DNA of 17,227 nt, taken from the NCBI GenBank assembly GCA_035651635.1, contig DASRFK010000160.1, positions 1-17,227 on the forward strand, read 5' to 3'. The stretch is from JANXQE01 sp035651635 (GTDB lineage Bacteria; Verrucomicrobiota; Verrucomicrobiia; Limisphaerales; UBA8199). Shown piece by piece: positions 1-8,109 of this stretch (the first letter of the stretch is position 1; every line of letters begins with the position of its first letter). Below the pieces are notes generated by a model. That model did not search any database. It worked only from the letters and a program-made list of their open reading frames with translations, and was not told the origin of the DNA. Made by a program: the position numbers and the translations under genes.

Positions 1-745
1 AAAAGCGCCGCACAGCGGCGCACTCCAAAACCTTCGGAAGAGCGAGAGGCGTCGGAATTTCGCGAAGCGTTTTGGAGTGCGGCGCTCGGCGCCGCTTTTG
101 GAACCGAACGACGGCCGCCTGATGAAGGTCTCGTTGTTTCAGAAGTGCCTGGGCGCGAAAAGCGCCGCACAGCGGCGCACTCCAAAACCTTCGGAAGAAC
201 GAGAGGCGCCGGAATTTCGCGAAGCGTTTTGGAGTGCGGCGCTCGGCGCCGCTTTTGGAGCCGAAACGACGGGAGCCTGATGAAGGTCTCGTTGTTTCAG
301 AAGTGCTTGGGCGCAAAAAAGCGCCGCACAGCGGCGCACTCCAAAACCTTCGGAAGAGCGAGAGCCGCCGGAATTTCGCGAAGCGTTTTGGAGTGCGGCG
401 CTCGGCGCCGCTTTTGGAACCGAACGACGGGAGCCCGGTGAAGGTCTCGTTGTTTCAAAAGTGCCTGGGCGCAAAAAGCGCCGCACAGCGGCGCACTCCA
501 AAACCTTCGGAAGAGCGAGAGGCGTCGGAATTTCGCGAAGCGTTTTGGAGTGCGGCGCTCGGCGCCGCTTTTGGAACCGAACGACGGGAGCCTGATGAAG
601 GTCTCGTTGTTTCAGAAGTGCTTGGGCGCAAAAAAGCGCCGCACAGCGGCGCACTCCAAAACCTTCGGAAGAACGAGAGGCGTCGGAATTTCGCGAAGCG
701 TTTTGGAGTGCGGCGCTCGGCGCCGTTTTTGGAACCGAACGACCG
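1..745. repeat. Tandem array of five 157-159 bp hairpin units
   Basis: The same unit begins at 1, 158, 317, 474 and 632, and the last copy is cut short at about 745. In the first unit a 31-base left arm (1-31) and a 31-base right arm (69-99) are inverted repeats matching at 27 of 31 positions. A short inner pair, CTTCG (32-36) with CGAAG (63-67), can extend the stem. The arms carry the cores GCGCACTCCAAAAC and GTTTTGGAGTGC. Between hairpins lies a conserved spacer of about 55 bases. The units differ by a few substitutions and single-base indels, so they are not recent identical copies. Open frames run through the array in several frames on both strands, as expected of a GC-rich repeat without stops, and I do not regard them as genes. 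The array abuts the 3' end of the DUF4159 gene and starts outside the window. Confidence 0.95.
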
Positions 746-753
746 GCTGCCAA

Positions 754-1695
754 TCAATGCGTCATCGTGTAGACGATGATGTTGATCGCCAGAGGGTAGG
801 CAATGTTCTCAGAGAAACGGTGAAAGAAATAAACGTCTTCTCCCTCACGCTCCCAGCCGTCGCCGTTATCCGTGTTAAAGCAGCCCAGCGCCATCAGCCG
901 GTTCTTGTCGTCGAAGAGAGCTCGGAAGTGAATGTCGCGGCAAACTTCCCCTTCATGAACCTCCCAGGTCACGCCGGTGCTCTCGGCGCGGCGTCCGATG
1001 ACCACATTGGGGATTTGCAGCTTGTCCTTCGTCACTTTTAGATCGTAGACCGAATGAAAAATCGGGTGGTCCATTTCCAACTCGACCCAGTGGCGTTCGG
1101 GCAGGACGCGCTGGAGTTGTCGTTCGTAATTGGCCCATTGGGGTTTGCCCCAGCAATCGTCCGACATGAGAAATCCGCCGTTGAGGAGATATTTGCGGAG
1201 AATGGGGACCTCGGCATCTTCGAGGATCATCAGGCCCGGCTCGACGATGTAGATCCAGGGATAATCGAATAGTTCCGGGTCGGTGAGATCGATGACCCGG
1301 CCGTTGGGGTTGACTTTGAGCGAAGTCAATTGGTGGACCCTGAAGGAGAGGTTTAAGTCACTATCAGGATAATCGCTGTACCAATAGCCGCCATTCCACC
1401 AGGTTTGGCGGGAACGGGTTTGCCGCGTCCAACGCACCCGGGCGAACGAGAACACATCCTTTTCGAATCCGAACGTATTGGTCCAATCGGGGGTGGGTCC
1501 GCTGTGCCAGGGCGATTCGCGGGCGGTCCGGGCGAGGTGCACATTGGGATTCCAGCCCTCTCCTTGAAAGGAGTTGCGATCGTACGACGCCGGGTCAGCC
1601 TGAACGGCCCAGGATGAGACCGCGGCCATGGCCCACACGGTTGATTGCAACAAGCGACGCGTACGCCCAACCTCGTTGATTATCTCTTCGAGCAC
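754..1695 (-). CDS. DUF4159 domain protein, probably exported
   Basis: The protein matches the DUF4159 family, whose fold is related to glutamine amidotransferases and whose biochemical role is unknown. Recognisable segments are SDYPDSDLNLSFRVHQLTS, then DLTDPELFDYPWIYIVEPG, then LRKYLLNGGFLMSDDCWG, and a C-terminal part with NIIVYTMTH. The start is uncertain. The frame opens at a GTG at 1755, but I prefer the GTG at 1695. It avoids overlap with the divergent TPR frame and leaves a basic stretch (GRTRR) followed by a hydrophobic run ending AVQA, which fits a signal peptide. Neither start has a Shine-Dalgarno match, and the first internal ATG (1629) would destroy the signal peptide. In related bacteria DUF4159 genes often lie near MoxR/DUF58 clusters, but none is present here. 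The 5' end may have been altered by a rearrangement near 1700-1755. Confidence 0.85.
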   Translation of the reverse strand: MLEEIINEVGRTRRLLQSTVWAMAAVSSWAVQADPASYDRNSFQGEGWNPNVHLARTARESPWHSGPTPDWTNTFGFEKDVFSFARVRWTRQTRSRQTWWNGGYWYSDYPDSDLNLSFRVHQLTSLKVNPNGRVIDLTDPELFDYPWIYIVEPGLMILEDAEVPILRKYLLNGGFLMSDDCWGKPQWANYERQLQRVLPERHWVELEMDHPIFHSVYDLKVTKDKLQIPNVVIGRRAESTGVTWEVHEGEVCRDIHFRALFDDKNRLMALGCFNTDNGDGWEREGEDVYFFHRFSENIAYPLAINIIVYTMTH

Positions 1696-1731
1696 AAGTC
1701 GAGAAGTGCCTGAGGGTGTGATTGATTGTGA

Positions 1732-2460
1732 TTGAATCTGTCGGGGAAGTTCCACCAGTGCCTGCGCCTGCGGCCGGGCTCGATCGAATCTATCAATGGT
1801 CTGGGTCTAGTCTATGCCGCGCAGAATAAAACCAACGAGGCTGTCGCTGAATTTGAGAGGGCGCTTAAGCTCGATCCTCGGTTCAGCGCCGCCCGGGTTA
1901 ATTTGGCCACGCTTTTGGCCAACCACGGCCAGGTGTCGGCGGCCATCGGCGAGTATCAAACCGTTTTGAGGCTCGAGACCAATAACGTGGCGGCTCGTAT
2001 TAACCTGGCCAAGCTGTGGTTCAGCCTGGGCAAGACCAACGAGGCGATCGCTTTGTACCAGCAGGCGCTCGAACTTCGGCGGGATAATCCGGTAGCCCAC
2101 TTTGATCTGGCAAACGCATTCAACGCCCAAGGCCTTCACGCTGAAGCTTTGAAACATTACGGCGCCGCGGTTGAATTGCAGCCGGGCTTCGCCGATGCCC
2201 AATACAATTTCGGCGTCGAACTCGCCCGCGTAGGCCGAATCACCGAGGCCTTGCCCCATTTCGCCGAGGCGGCGCGGCTTAATCCCACTTCCGCGGAGGC
2301 GCATTTCAATTATGGCGTCGCTTTAGCCAAACTGCAGAGATATCCGGAAGCGGCAACAGAATTTCAGCAGACACTAAAGCTCGATCCCAAGTATGCCTCC
2401 GCTCAGGCGTTGCTCAACCGCGCCTTGCAGTTCAGCCACGGGCCCGCCTTGCAGCCCTGA
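1732..2460 (+). pseudogene. TPR-repeat protein fragment, apparently 5'-truncated
   Basis: The frame encodes about six and a half tetratricopeptide repeats, with typical motifs such as NEAVAEFERALKLDP and YPEAATEFQQTLKLDP, and ends FSHGPALQP. It begins in the middle of a repeat (FHQCLRLRPGS is the second half of a TPR helix pair). The only start near the opening is a TTG directly after an in-frame TGA at 1729, with further in-frame stops at 1711 and 1723. No convincing ribosome binding site is present. I therefore read it as the C-terminal remnant of a longer TPR protein joined to foreign sequence near 1735-1745. Its last repeats resemble those of the convergent SGNH/TPR protein 27 bases away, so the parent may have been a paralogue of that gene. 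It could still be expressed as a short TPR protein from the TTG. Confidence 0.6.
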
Positions 2461-2487
2461 CTTGATTTGGCGCCGTGCGTCGTGGGC

Positions 2488-5022
2488 TCATTCCAAGGAC
2501 GCGGCAGGTTTGGAAATGAGTTGCAGGTACTTCAACGCGGTGGGGTTATTAGGTTCGACGGCGAGCACCTGCTCGAATTGAGTTCGAGCCTCACTAAGCT
2601 TGCGTTGCCGCGCCAGGGAAATGCCAAGGCGCAAGCGCGCTTCCACCAAACGCGGGTCGAGCTTCAGGGCCGAGTCAAACTGCTCCGCCGCGGCGGAATC
2701 TTTCCCTTCCCGGGCAAGTTCTATTCCATAGCCCAAATGCCCGCCGGGGAAATCGGGGTCCAGGGTGACCGCCCTCGAGAAATGCTGCTGCGCCTCCGCA
2801 AATCGTGCTTTAGCGTCCAGAGCGCCGCCCAGGTACCATTGCACAAGGGCGTCGGCCGGGTTGAGAGTGGCGGCCTTTTCGAAACTGGCGACGGCTTCGT
2901 CGACCCATCCTTGGACCATGCAGATCCTGCCCAGCCTGGCGAGTAATTCGGGCGTTTCCAGGCGACCATGCAGCGCGGCGCGAAACTGTTCAGTGGCTTC
3001 GCCTTTGCGTCCGGCTGCTTCCAGGGCGGTGCCTAGGTTCATGCGCGTGTCGGCTGAACCTGGTTTGAGCTTCGCCGCTTTTTCAAACGTAGCGATGGCC
3101 TGGTCCTTTCGTCCCGATTGATTAAACGTCAGGGCCAGGCCATTGAGCGCCGGTACTGAATGCGGGTCATCCTGCAATATTGTCTCGAATTGCTTGCCCG
3201 CTTCTGCGGACCGCTGCATTTGAACCTGCAATAGTCCGAGGTCGAGCCGGACGGTGGAGTTGTGCGGCAACAATTCGAGGCTTCGTTTTAGCGCCACCTC
3301 GGCTCCGGCCAAATCTCCGACTCGGCGCAGCAAATCACCGTAATTCTTGTTAAGAATCCAGTCGTCGGGTTCCAATGCCAAGGCTTGCTGATATTCGGTC
3401 TGCGCGCGGCGCAGTCCTGCCGGACGTTGCTCGGGCAACAGCATTTCCAATTGGCGTTGCGCGTCCTGGTAACGAGTCGAGTGGTCGCATTGCGACGTAA
3501 AGGGCGGCTGGTTCAGGCGTAACATCAAACTCGTCGCCGTTTGGAATTGGTCCCAGCCGGTCCACGCCAGCCGTTTAGTGCACTCCTCTTCCGATAACCA
3601 ACGGTGATTGGGATTTGTTCGGCTCCGGAAGGTCGCGGACAGACTTTCCACCACTTCGGAGGCGATTCCCAGCGCAAGCCGGTAATTGCCTCTAAAAGTC
3701 AGGTGCACGTGTTCATAAAAAAACTCACTCCCAGGGATTTTTTGTGGACTGGCCGCTCCCAATTCCTGTTCAGCGTCAAAAAAGCGCACACCGTTCACAC
3801 GCTGGCCATTTGCCTCCCGGCGAACGAGTTCGTTTAGCCGGCTGTCTGCGCGAAATCGGAGGGTATCATAGTCTCGCGCCAGGCTCAGGTGTGCCTGGGC
3901 ATCGGCTGCCCGTCCAAGTGCAAGCTCGCAAGTGCCGAGGCGGAACTGCAGTTCGGCGTAATGATCGTCGATAGCAGCCGCGGTCTCGAACCGTTTGAAC
4001 GCCTCCGGCCAGTTGCCGCCGGCCTGGGCCTGTACCCCGGCACGAAACTCGCCTTCCCACTGGGATTGCTGGAGGGGATCCAACCTGGCGCGATGGCGCG
4101 AGCCGAAGGGCGCGCAATCCTTAAGGTTGGAAGCCACGGTGCTGATCACGACGCCGGCCCCGCTGGCGCGCCCCAGCTTGACGATGTCGTGCAGGTTTTG
4201 CTGAAAGTGCGAGTAAACGCTGGGCATGCGGGGATCGTCCGCAGTGACCTGGTTATTGGTGAACATGGCCATGCCCTGCCACTCGCTCGGTTCGCCGGCA
4301 TCTGGTCGGGTCCGGGCCAGCCAGCTGGCAAGCAATTCGCCGAGCCGCGTGCTCTTCAGGGCGAGGCTTGCTCGAATCAGGGCCAGACTTGGGGTGTGTC
4401 GGCCAAAAACCGTCCCGCTGCCAAAAGGGCCGACCACCTCATTGTTGCCGATATATAGAACCCACACATCGCCATCCATTCCCGCGCAATCACTCGCAAT
4501 CGGAAGGATCACGTTAGAGTTAATCCCGGTCATTGCGACGTTAATGACCTCCACTTTCACGCCAGGCAGCCTGTCCTGCAGCAGCACCTCCAGGAGTCGT
4601 GGCAGGCCGAAATCGGGCTTGGGATCCCCGTAGGCCGCCGATTCACCAAAAACAAACACTCGCACCGTGTTCGGCGGCTTGGAAACGGCCAATTCCATCG
4701 TTCGGGGCGTTCGCGCCAGTTCCGGTCCAAAAAAGCGCCAGCCGAATTTCTCGTTTTCCCGAAAAACGACTCGGCCGGCAATCTTCTGCTTCAAGAAAAA
4801 GGGGGTTGGATAGCCATAGCCGGCGATGCGCAAGCAGAGCTCTATTCCCGCGACCAGCAGCAACGGAAATAAGACCCCTGCGGCGATGCGGAACAGCCAG
4901 GTTTTGCAGCCTGCAATTGGTTGATTAGATTTAACGTCCTTCGGACCTGGAGCAGAGGCCTTTGGTGAGGAAGCAGATAGGCGACTATTTTTCCGCTTCT
5001 CGGGCACGTAACCGATTTTCAA
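2488..5022 (-). CDS. Membrane-anchored SGNH/GDSL hydrolase-like protein with TPR repeats
   Basis: This is an 844-residue protein with a TTG start. It has a polar N-terminus, one transmembrane segment (about 43-62) and then an SGNH-hydrolase-like domain. Block I is FVFGESAAYG with the candidate nucleophile Ser127, an N-rich TGINSN stretch lies near 165-170, block III is GNNE at 192-195, and the histidine block is FYEHVHLTF at 435-443. Between blocks III and V (about 325-400) lies a TPR-like insertion (WPEAFKRFETAAAIDDHYAE and following). The C-terminal part, about 534-840, is a run of roughly eight or nine TPRs. SGNH hydrolases act on esters, often acyl groups on glycans or lipids, and the substrate here is unknown. 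The TPRs presumably bind partner proteins outside the membrane. It may form a unit with the ABC cluster upstream on the same strand, but the 177-base gap allows its own promoter. No Shine-Dalgarno was found. The family call rests on motifs alone. Confidence 0.8.
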   Translation of the reverse strand: MKIGYVPEKRKNSRLSASSPKASAPGPKDVKSNQPIAGCKTWLFRIAAGVLFPLLLVAGIELCLRIAGYGYPTPFFLKQKIAGRVVFRENEKFGWRFFGPELARTPRTMELAVSKPPNTVRVFVFGESAAYGDPKPDFGLPRLLEVLLQDRLPGVKVEVINVAMTGINSNVILPIASDCAGMDGDVWVLYIGNNEVVGPFGSGTVFGRHTPSLALIRASLALKSTRLGELLASWLARTRPDAGEPSEWQGMAMFTNNQVTADDPRMPSVYSHFQQNLHDIVKLGRASGAGVVISTVASNLKDCAPFGSRHRARLDPLQQSQWEGEFRAGVQAQAGGNWPEAFKRFETAAAIDDHYAELQFRLGTCELALGRAADAQAHLSLARDYDTLRFRADSRLNELVRREANGQRVNGVRFFDAEQELGAASPQKIPGSEFFYEHVHLTFRGNYRLALGIASEVVESLSATFRSRTNPNHRWLSEEECTKRLAWTGWDQFQTATSLMLRLNQPPFTSQCDHSTRYQDAQRQLEMLLPEQRPAGLRRAQTEYQQALALEPDDWILNKNYGDLLRRVGDLAGAEVALKRSLELLPHNSTVRLDLGLLQVQMQRSAEAGKQFETILQDDPHSVPALNGLALTFNQSGRKDQAIATFEKAAKLKPGSADTRMNLGTALEAAGRKGEATEQFRAALHGRLETPELLARLGRICMVQGWVDEAVASFEKAATLNPADALVQWYLGGALDAKARFAEAQQHFSRAVTLDPDFPGGHLGYGIELAREGKDSAAAEQFDSALKLDPRLVEARLRLGISLARQRKLSEARTQFEQVLAVEPNNPTALKYLQLISKPAASLE

Positions 5023-5199
5023 ATTCCACGGCGTTGAAGTAAAGCAGATTCGCGTGAGCTGCGCGCGCCAGAATCCGGGAGGCGCTGAGTGGAAGTCTGC
5101 GAACGCGGAGCCGAATTAAGGAGCCGATTGGAGCGCAGCTAGGATAGTTCCTCCGGGCGGGGCATTTTGGTGCGAAGCGTGCCGCCGTGAGGTAGCTGT

Positions 5200-6207
5200 T
5201 CAGTGATTTGTTTTGGCGGGTTCGCCTTTTCCGACTTCGTCAGCCGCAATCTCATCAGGCGAGGGATTTCGGGTCAGCGCGGCAAGCATTTCATGATTGA
5301 CGGTTGGGTTCGGGCGTTCTGTTCGGGCCGGGAGGGGTGCGACTTTGTTGAGCAATGGTTGGAGAATTTCATGGCCCGCGCACGGCGTGTGGTCGGCGAT
5401 CTCGGCCGGGTTTGACTTCGCAACCTCGAGCCGTTCCTGGCCGAGTTCGTCGGCAATCTCAAGGTCTTGCCGGACGAGATCCAAAGCCCGTTGCGCGGTG
5501 GCTTCCGGCAACAGGTCCGAGACACAGTAAAGGCTATCGCGACGCGCGAGAAGATCATGAAGGCTGCCCGTGGCCTCGATGCGCCCGCGACGCAAGACCG
5601 CCAGGCGGTCGCAGATGTCTTTAGCGTGGACCAAAGAGCGGCCAGTCAGGATGACTGTTCGGCCTTGCTGTTTGAGCAGGCGAATGAATTCGAGGATTTC
5701 GCCGCGGCCTGCGTCATCCAGCTTTGAGAAGGGATCGTCGAGCAGGACCAGTTCGGGGTTCTGCACAAGAATTCGCCGCAGAGCGCCACGGCGATCGTTT
5801 TCCCCGGCGGCGGCTGATGATCCTGATTTTCTGAAACCGAGCCTGGTTAGCCAGAAAAGTTCCTTGAGAAAATCGAGCAAGCCTGCCCAAACATGTGACC
5901 GCGTGGCGCTCAGGTTCTGGGGAAGGTACGCGACGCGCGCGGCGCTGCGCTTGGGCGAGCGGCCGAGGACCTTCACCTTGCCAATCGATGGGGACAATCG
6001 TCCGGCCAAAATCCGAACGAGGGTGGACTTGCCGGCGCCTTGGGGCCCAAGCAATCCGAAAACTTCTCCTCGACGTACTTCGAGATTAAGATCGATCAAT
6101 GCTCTGACAAACGCCGGCCGATCGAAAAAGCGGCTGAGCCAGCTCACGTGTACCACCACGTCTTGGCGGCCCGGCGACGCAGGATCTGATTGGCGGGGCG
6201 TTTTCAT
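5200..6207 (-). CDS. ABC transporter ATPase subunit with degenerate catalytic motifs
   Basis: This 335-residue ABC ATPase has an intact Walker A (GPQGAGKST, 54-62) and Q-loop (YLPQN, Q97), but its other motifs are abnormal. The signature position reads AAAGE (132-136) instead of LSGGQ. Walker B is LVLLDDP, placing Asp158 where the catalytic Glu normally is. The H-switch position in TVILTGRS is Arg190. About 110 extra C-terminal residues resemble no domain I know. The ATG at 6207 was chosen because the longer open frame reads into the palindromic repeat just upstream and the ABC fold begins soon after this Met. It lies downstream of, and on the same strand as, a canonical ATPase, permease and TPR protein. 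It may be a non-hydrolysing partner NBD or a regulator of that exporter. ATP binding looks possible, while efficient hydrolysis looks unlikely (inference). Confidence 0.85.
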   Translation of the reverse strand: MKTPRQSDPASPGRQDVVVHVSWLSRFFDRPAFVRALIDLNLEVRRGEVFGLLGPQGAGKSTLVRILAGRLSPSIGKVKVLGRSPKRSAARVAYLPQNLSATRSHVWAGLLDFLKELFWLTRLGFRKSGSSAAAGENDRRGALRRILVQNPELVLLDDPFSKLDDAGRGEILEFIRLLKQQGRTVILTGRSLVHAKDICDRLAVLRRGRIEATGSLHDLLARRDSLYCVSDLLPEATAQRALDLVRQDLEIADELGQERLEVAKSNPAEIADHTPCAGHEILQPLLNKVAPLPARTERPNPTVNHEMLAALTRNPSPDEIAADEVGKGEPAKTNH

Positions 6208-6236
6208 TTCAGTGCGCAAACTCGCGCGCCAGCGTC

Positions 6237-6350
6237 TTGGACTGCGGCGGTTTGCACCGCTTTTGAAGGCGAAGCAGCGTCGAGATCTTCCGCGGGTCAC
6301 CCGGCGTTTGGTTCCAAAAGCGCCGCACAGCGGCGCACTCCAAAACCTTC
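6237..6350. repeat. Divergent relative of the hairpin repeat
   Basis: The stretch 6314-6349 is a near-identical copy of the left arm of the 1-745 repeat, including AAAAGCGCCGCACAGCGGCG followed by CACTCCAAAACC. Positions about 6237-6266 (TTGGACTGCGGCGG then TTGCACCGCTTTTG) resemble its right arm. Here the right-arm-like element comes first, the reverse of the order in the array. The pair lies in the 171-base gap between the TPR gene and the degenerate ATPase gene. It could form RNA structure within the operon transcript, or mark an insertion site. Confidence 0.75.
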
Positions 6351-6378
6351 CGAATCTGCCTCGTTGGCATGCGTCATC

Positions 6379-7326
6379 TCACCGCACGGACGCTGGGTCC
6401 GGCTTCGACGCGCGCCGGATGTCATTGATCCAGTCGTTAATCGCGTCCGGATTTGGCGAAATAGCCTTGAGACGTTCGAGCAAGGCGAGGGCCTTGTCCG
6501 GGTGATGGGACTCTTGCTCGAGTTTCGCCAGCGCGGCCAAAGTCTGTTCCCTGACAAATTTGTCTTGCTCCTTCAGGTCTTTTGATTCCCTCGGGTCTTT
6601 TGCCGTCTTATCCAGATTGCGCAGTCCGGCTTCCCACACGTTGCGCGCCCGCTCAGGGTCATTTCGCGATTCCCAGTATAATCGTCCGAGGTCGAGCAAT
6701 AACAAGGGACTGCCCGGGTTTTGGCGCAATCCTTCGTGCAGAAAATCCTCGGCCTCGTTGACCTTGCCAATTCGCCGCAGCCAATAGGCGGTGGCCGCAT
6801 ACGTCTCGACCCGTTTGGGGTCCAGTTCCGACGACAATTTCAACCAAGGCAGGATTTCGCGCGCCTCGATTTCCTTTTGCTTGCCGTTAGCTCCTCCTTC
6901 GGTCAGGTGGGTGTGAGAGGACGGGAAGAATTGACGGCCGAAGCGATCGATCCAGTTTCGGGGCGGGCCCAGGAAAGTTGCTTCATCGCCGGTATTATGG
7001 CCGCGCATGGCGCCGGAATCCTCGGCCAGGTGCGGTGTTTTGAAGGATTGCTGGTCGTCATAGATGCTCGGGTAAAAGCCGCTGTGGAAGTAGACGTCGG
7101 CCTTGACAAAAAAATGGTTGGCGAACAGGCGCCGCGCGTCGCCCATGGCGATCTCCATCAAGTTAGAGGAATCGGCGCGGTTGCCGGCCCATTTTTGAAA
7201 CCAGGCATTCAAATCCGTGGCCAAACAGAAGCCGAGCGTCAGCAGCAGCAACAGTGAGAACTGGGCGACGTGAGTGTGTTGGGCGGGTTTTGCTGGGCCC
7301 GGCGCGGGTGCGGCATCCGCTTTCAT
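6379..7326 (-). CDS. Membrane-anchored TPR protein of the ABC cluster
   Basis: This 315-residue protein has a proline/alanine-rich N-terminus, one hydrophobic segment (about 20-37, rich in LLLLLTLGF) and a soluble remainder. Residues about 65-90 contain ARRLFANHFFVKADVYFHSG, a stretch I associate with a verrucomicrobial family of unknown function. TPR-like helices follow from about 160 to 300 (for example NEAEDFLHEGLRQNPGS and DKALALLERLKAISPN). The start is well supported: AGGA lies four bases before the ATG and overlaps the stop codon of the permease gene, leaving only six bases between the genes. Translational coupling with the permease is therefore likely. It probably acts as a periplasmic-side accessory or scaffold of the ABC exporter. 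No enzymatic motif was seen. Confidence 0.85.
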   Translation of the reverse strand: MKADAAPAPGPAKPAQHTHVAQFSLLLLLTLGFCLATDLNAWFQKWAGNRADSSNLMEIAMGDARRLFANHFFVKADVYFHSGFYPSIYDDQQSFKTPHLAEDSGAMRGHNTGDEATFLGPPRNWIDRFGRQFFPSSHTHLTEGGANGKQKEIEAREILPWLKLSSELDPKRVETYAATAYWLRRIGKVNEAEDFLHEGLRQNPGSPLLLLDLGRLYWESRNDPERARNVWEAGLRNLDKTAKDPRESKDLKEQDKFVREQTLAALAKLEQESHHPDKALALLERLKAISPNPDAINDWINDIRRASKPDPASVR

Positions 7327-7330
7327 AGCA

Positions 7331-7334
7331 TCCT
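7331..7334 (-). promoter_or_regulatory. Shine-Dalgarno AGGA of the TPR gene
   Basis: AGGA lies four bases before the ATG at 7326 and overlaps the TAG stop of the permease gene. It fixes the start and suggests coupled translation. Confidence 0.6.
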
Positions 7335-8109
7335 AATTGAGCGCTTTGCGGCGGAACAAAAGACAGGCCGCTACGAGGAAGAATGCGGCGTAAGCCGCCG
7401 CATAGGCCATGGCTTCGAAGCAGACCCACCAGCTCACGGGCGGCCAGTCATGCACGACCAGGTCGCGCAGATCAAAGAATTCGAGGTGGGGAATTGCGAA
7501 GAAAATGACCTCGAGAATGCCGCTGGCAGGCTGCCGAACCTGCATCGCCACTTGATCCAAATGCCGCCCGAGCAGCAGAATGAACGCGACCGCGACGAAA
7601 CAAATGGTGGTGTTGGACGAGGCGGCGCTGAACACCAACGAGCCCAGTAATGCCAGGGCCACCACTACTCCCAGCATGGTCCAGTGCAGAACCATCGCCT
7701 GGAAATAATTTGCCAGCGGCCACTGATGTTCCTTCGACATGGCCGCGATGCCGAAGAAGAGATAGAAAACCAGCAGCGTGATCGCGCACGCCAGCCAGCA
7801 CCCGAGAAATTTTCCCAGAATCACCTGCGTCCGGGTGACCGGTTTGGCCAGCAGGGGAAAGATGGTGCGGCTCTCGCGTTCCATGGGAATCTGGCGCGCG
7901 GTGGTGGTGATGGCGATGACCAGCGAGCAAACCCAAATCAGGAGGAGGCACAGTTCCTTGAGATAGCGGACGATGCGGTCGTCGTGAAACAGATGGACTG
8001 ACCCCATCACCAGCGTGATGAGCGCGGTCAAAACGAACAAGACGTAAAAATCCTTCCGGCGGTACAAATCCTTGATGACGATGCTCGCGATGGCCAGGGT
8101 GGTGCTCAT
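7333..8109 (-). CDS. ABC-2 type transporter permease
   Basis: This 258-residue polytopic protein has about six predicted membrane segments (roughly 21-40, 52-70, 100-121, 138-161, 167-181 and 228-252). The loop ERESRTIFPLLAKPVTRTQV followed by ILGKF is typical of ABC-2 permeases of the NosY-like type and precedes the third helix. It begins with ATGA, overlapping the ATPase stop codon by four bases (8106-8109), so the two are almost certainly cotranslated and form one transporter. The length fits a half-transporter that dimerises. The substrate cannot be read from sequence; ABC-2 systems export polysaccharides, lipids, drugs or peptides, or assist copper-site assembly. Confidence 0.92.
   Translation of the reverse strand: MSTTLAIASIVIKDLYRRKDFYVLFVLTALITLVMGSVHLFHDDRIVRYLKELCLLLIWVCSLVIAITTTARQIPMERESRTIFPLLAKPVTRTQVILGKFLGCWLACAITLLVFYLFFGIAAMSKEHQWPLANYFQAMVLHWTMLGVVVALALLGSLVFSAASSNTTICFVAVAFILLLGRHLDQVAMQVRQPASGILEVIFFAIPHLEFFDLRDLVVHDWPPVSWWVCFEAMAYAAAYAAFFLVAACLLFRRKALN

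Noticed and set aside
1..745. CRISPR array
   Set aside because: Units are about 157 bp, both the repeat and the spacer portions are conserved, and no cas genes are present.
77..1041. Several open frames of 67-204 residues on both strands in the repeat array
   Set aside because: They follow the repeat period, share the same peptide motifs (such as GVRRCAALF and SALGAAFG) in different frames, and have no start signals or homology. They result from a GC-rich repeat without stops.
6208..6300. 31-residue extension of the degenerate ATPase
   Set aside because: It reads through the palindromic repeat and gives an arginine-rich artefact. The ATG at 6207 fits the ABC fold.
5570..6505. 311-residue plus-strand frame opposite the degenerate ATPase
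   Set aside because: It is arginine/serine-rich shadow sequence crossing the ATPase gene, the repeat and the TPR gene end.
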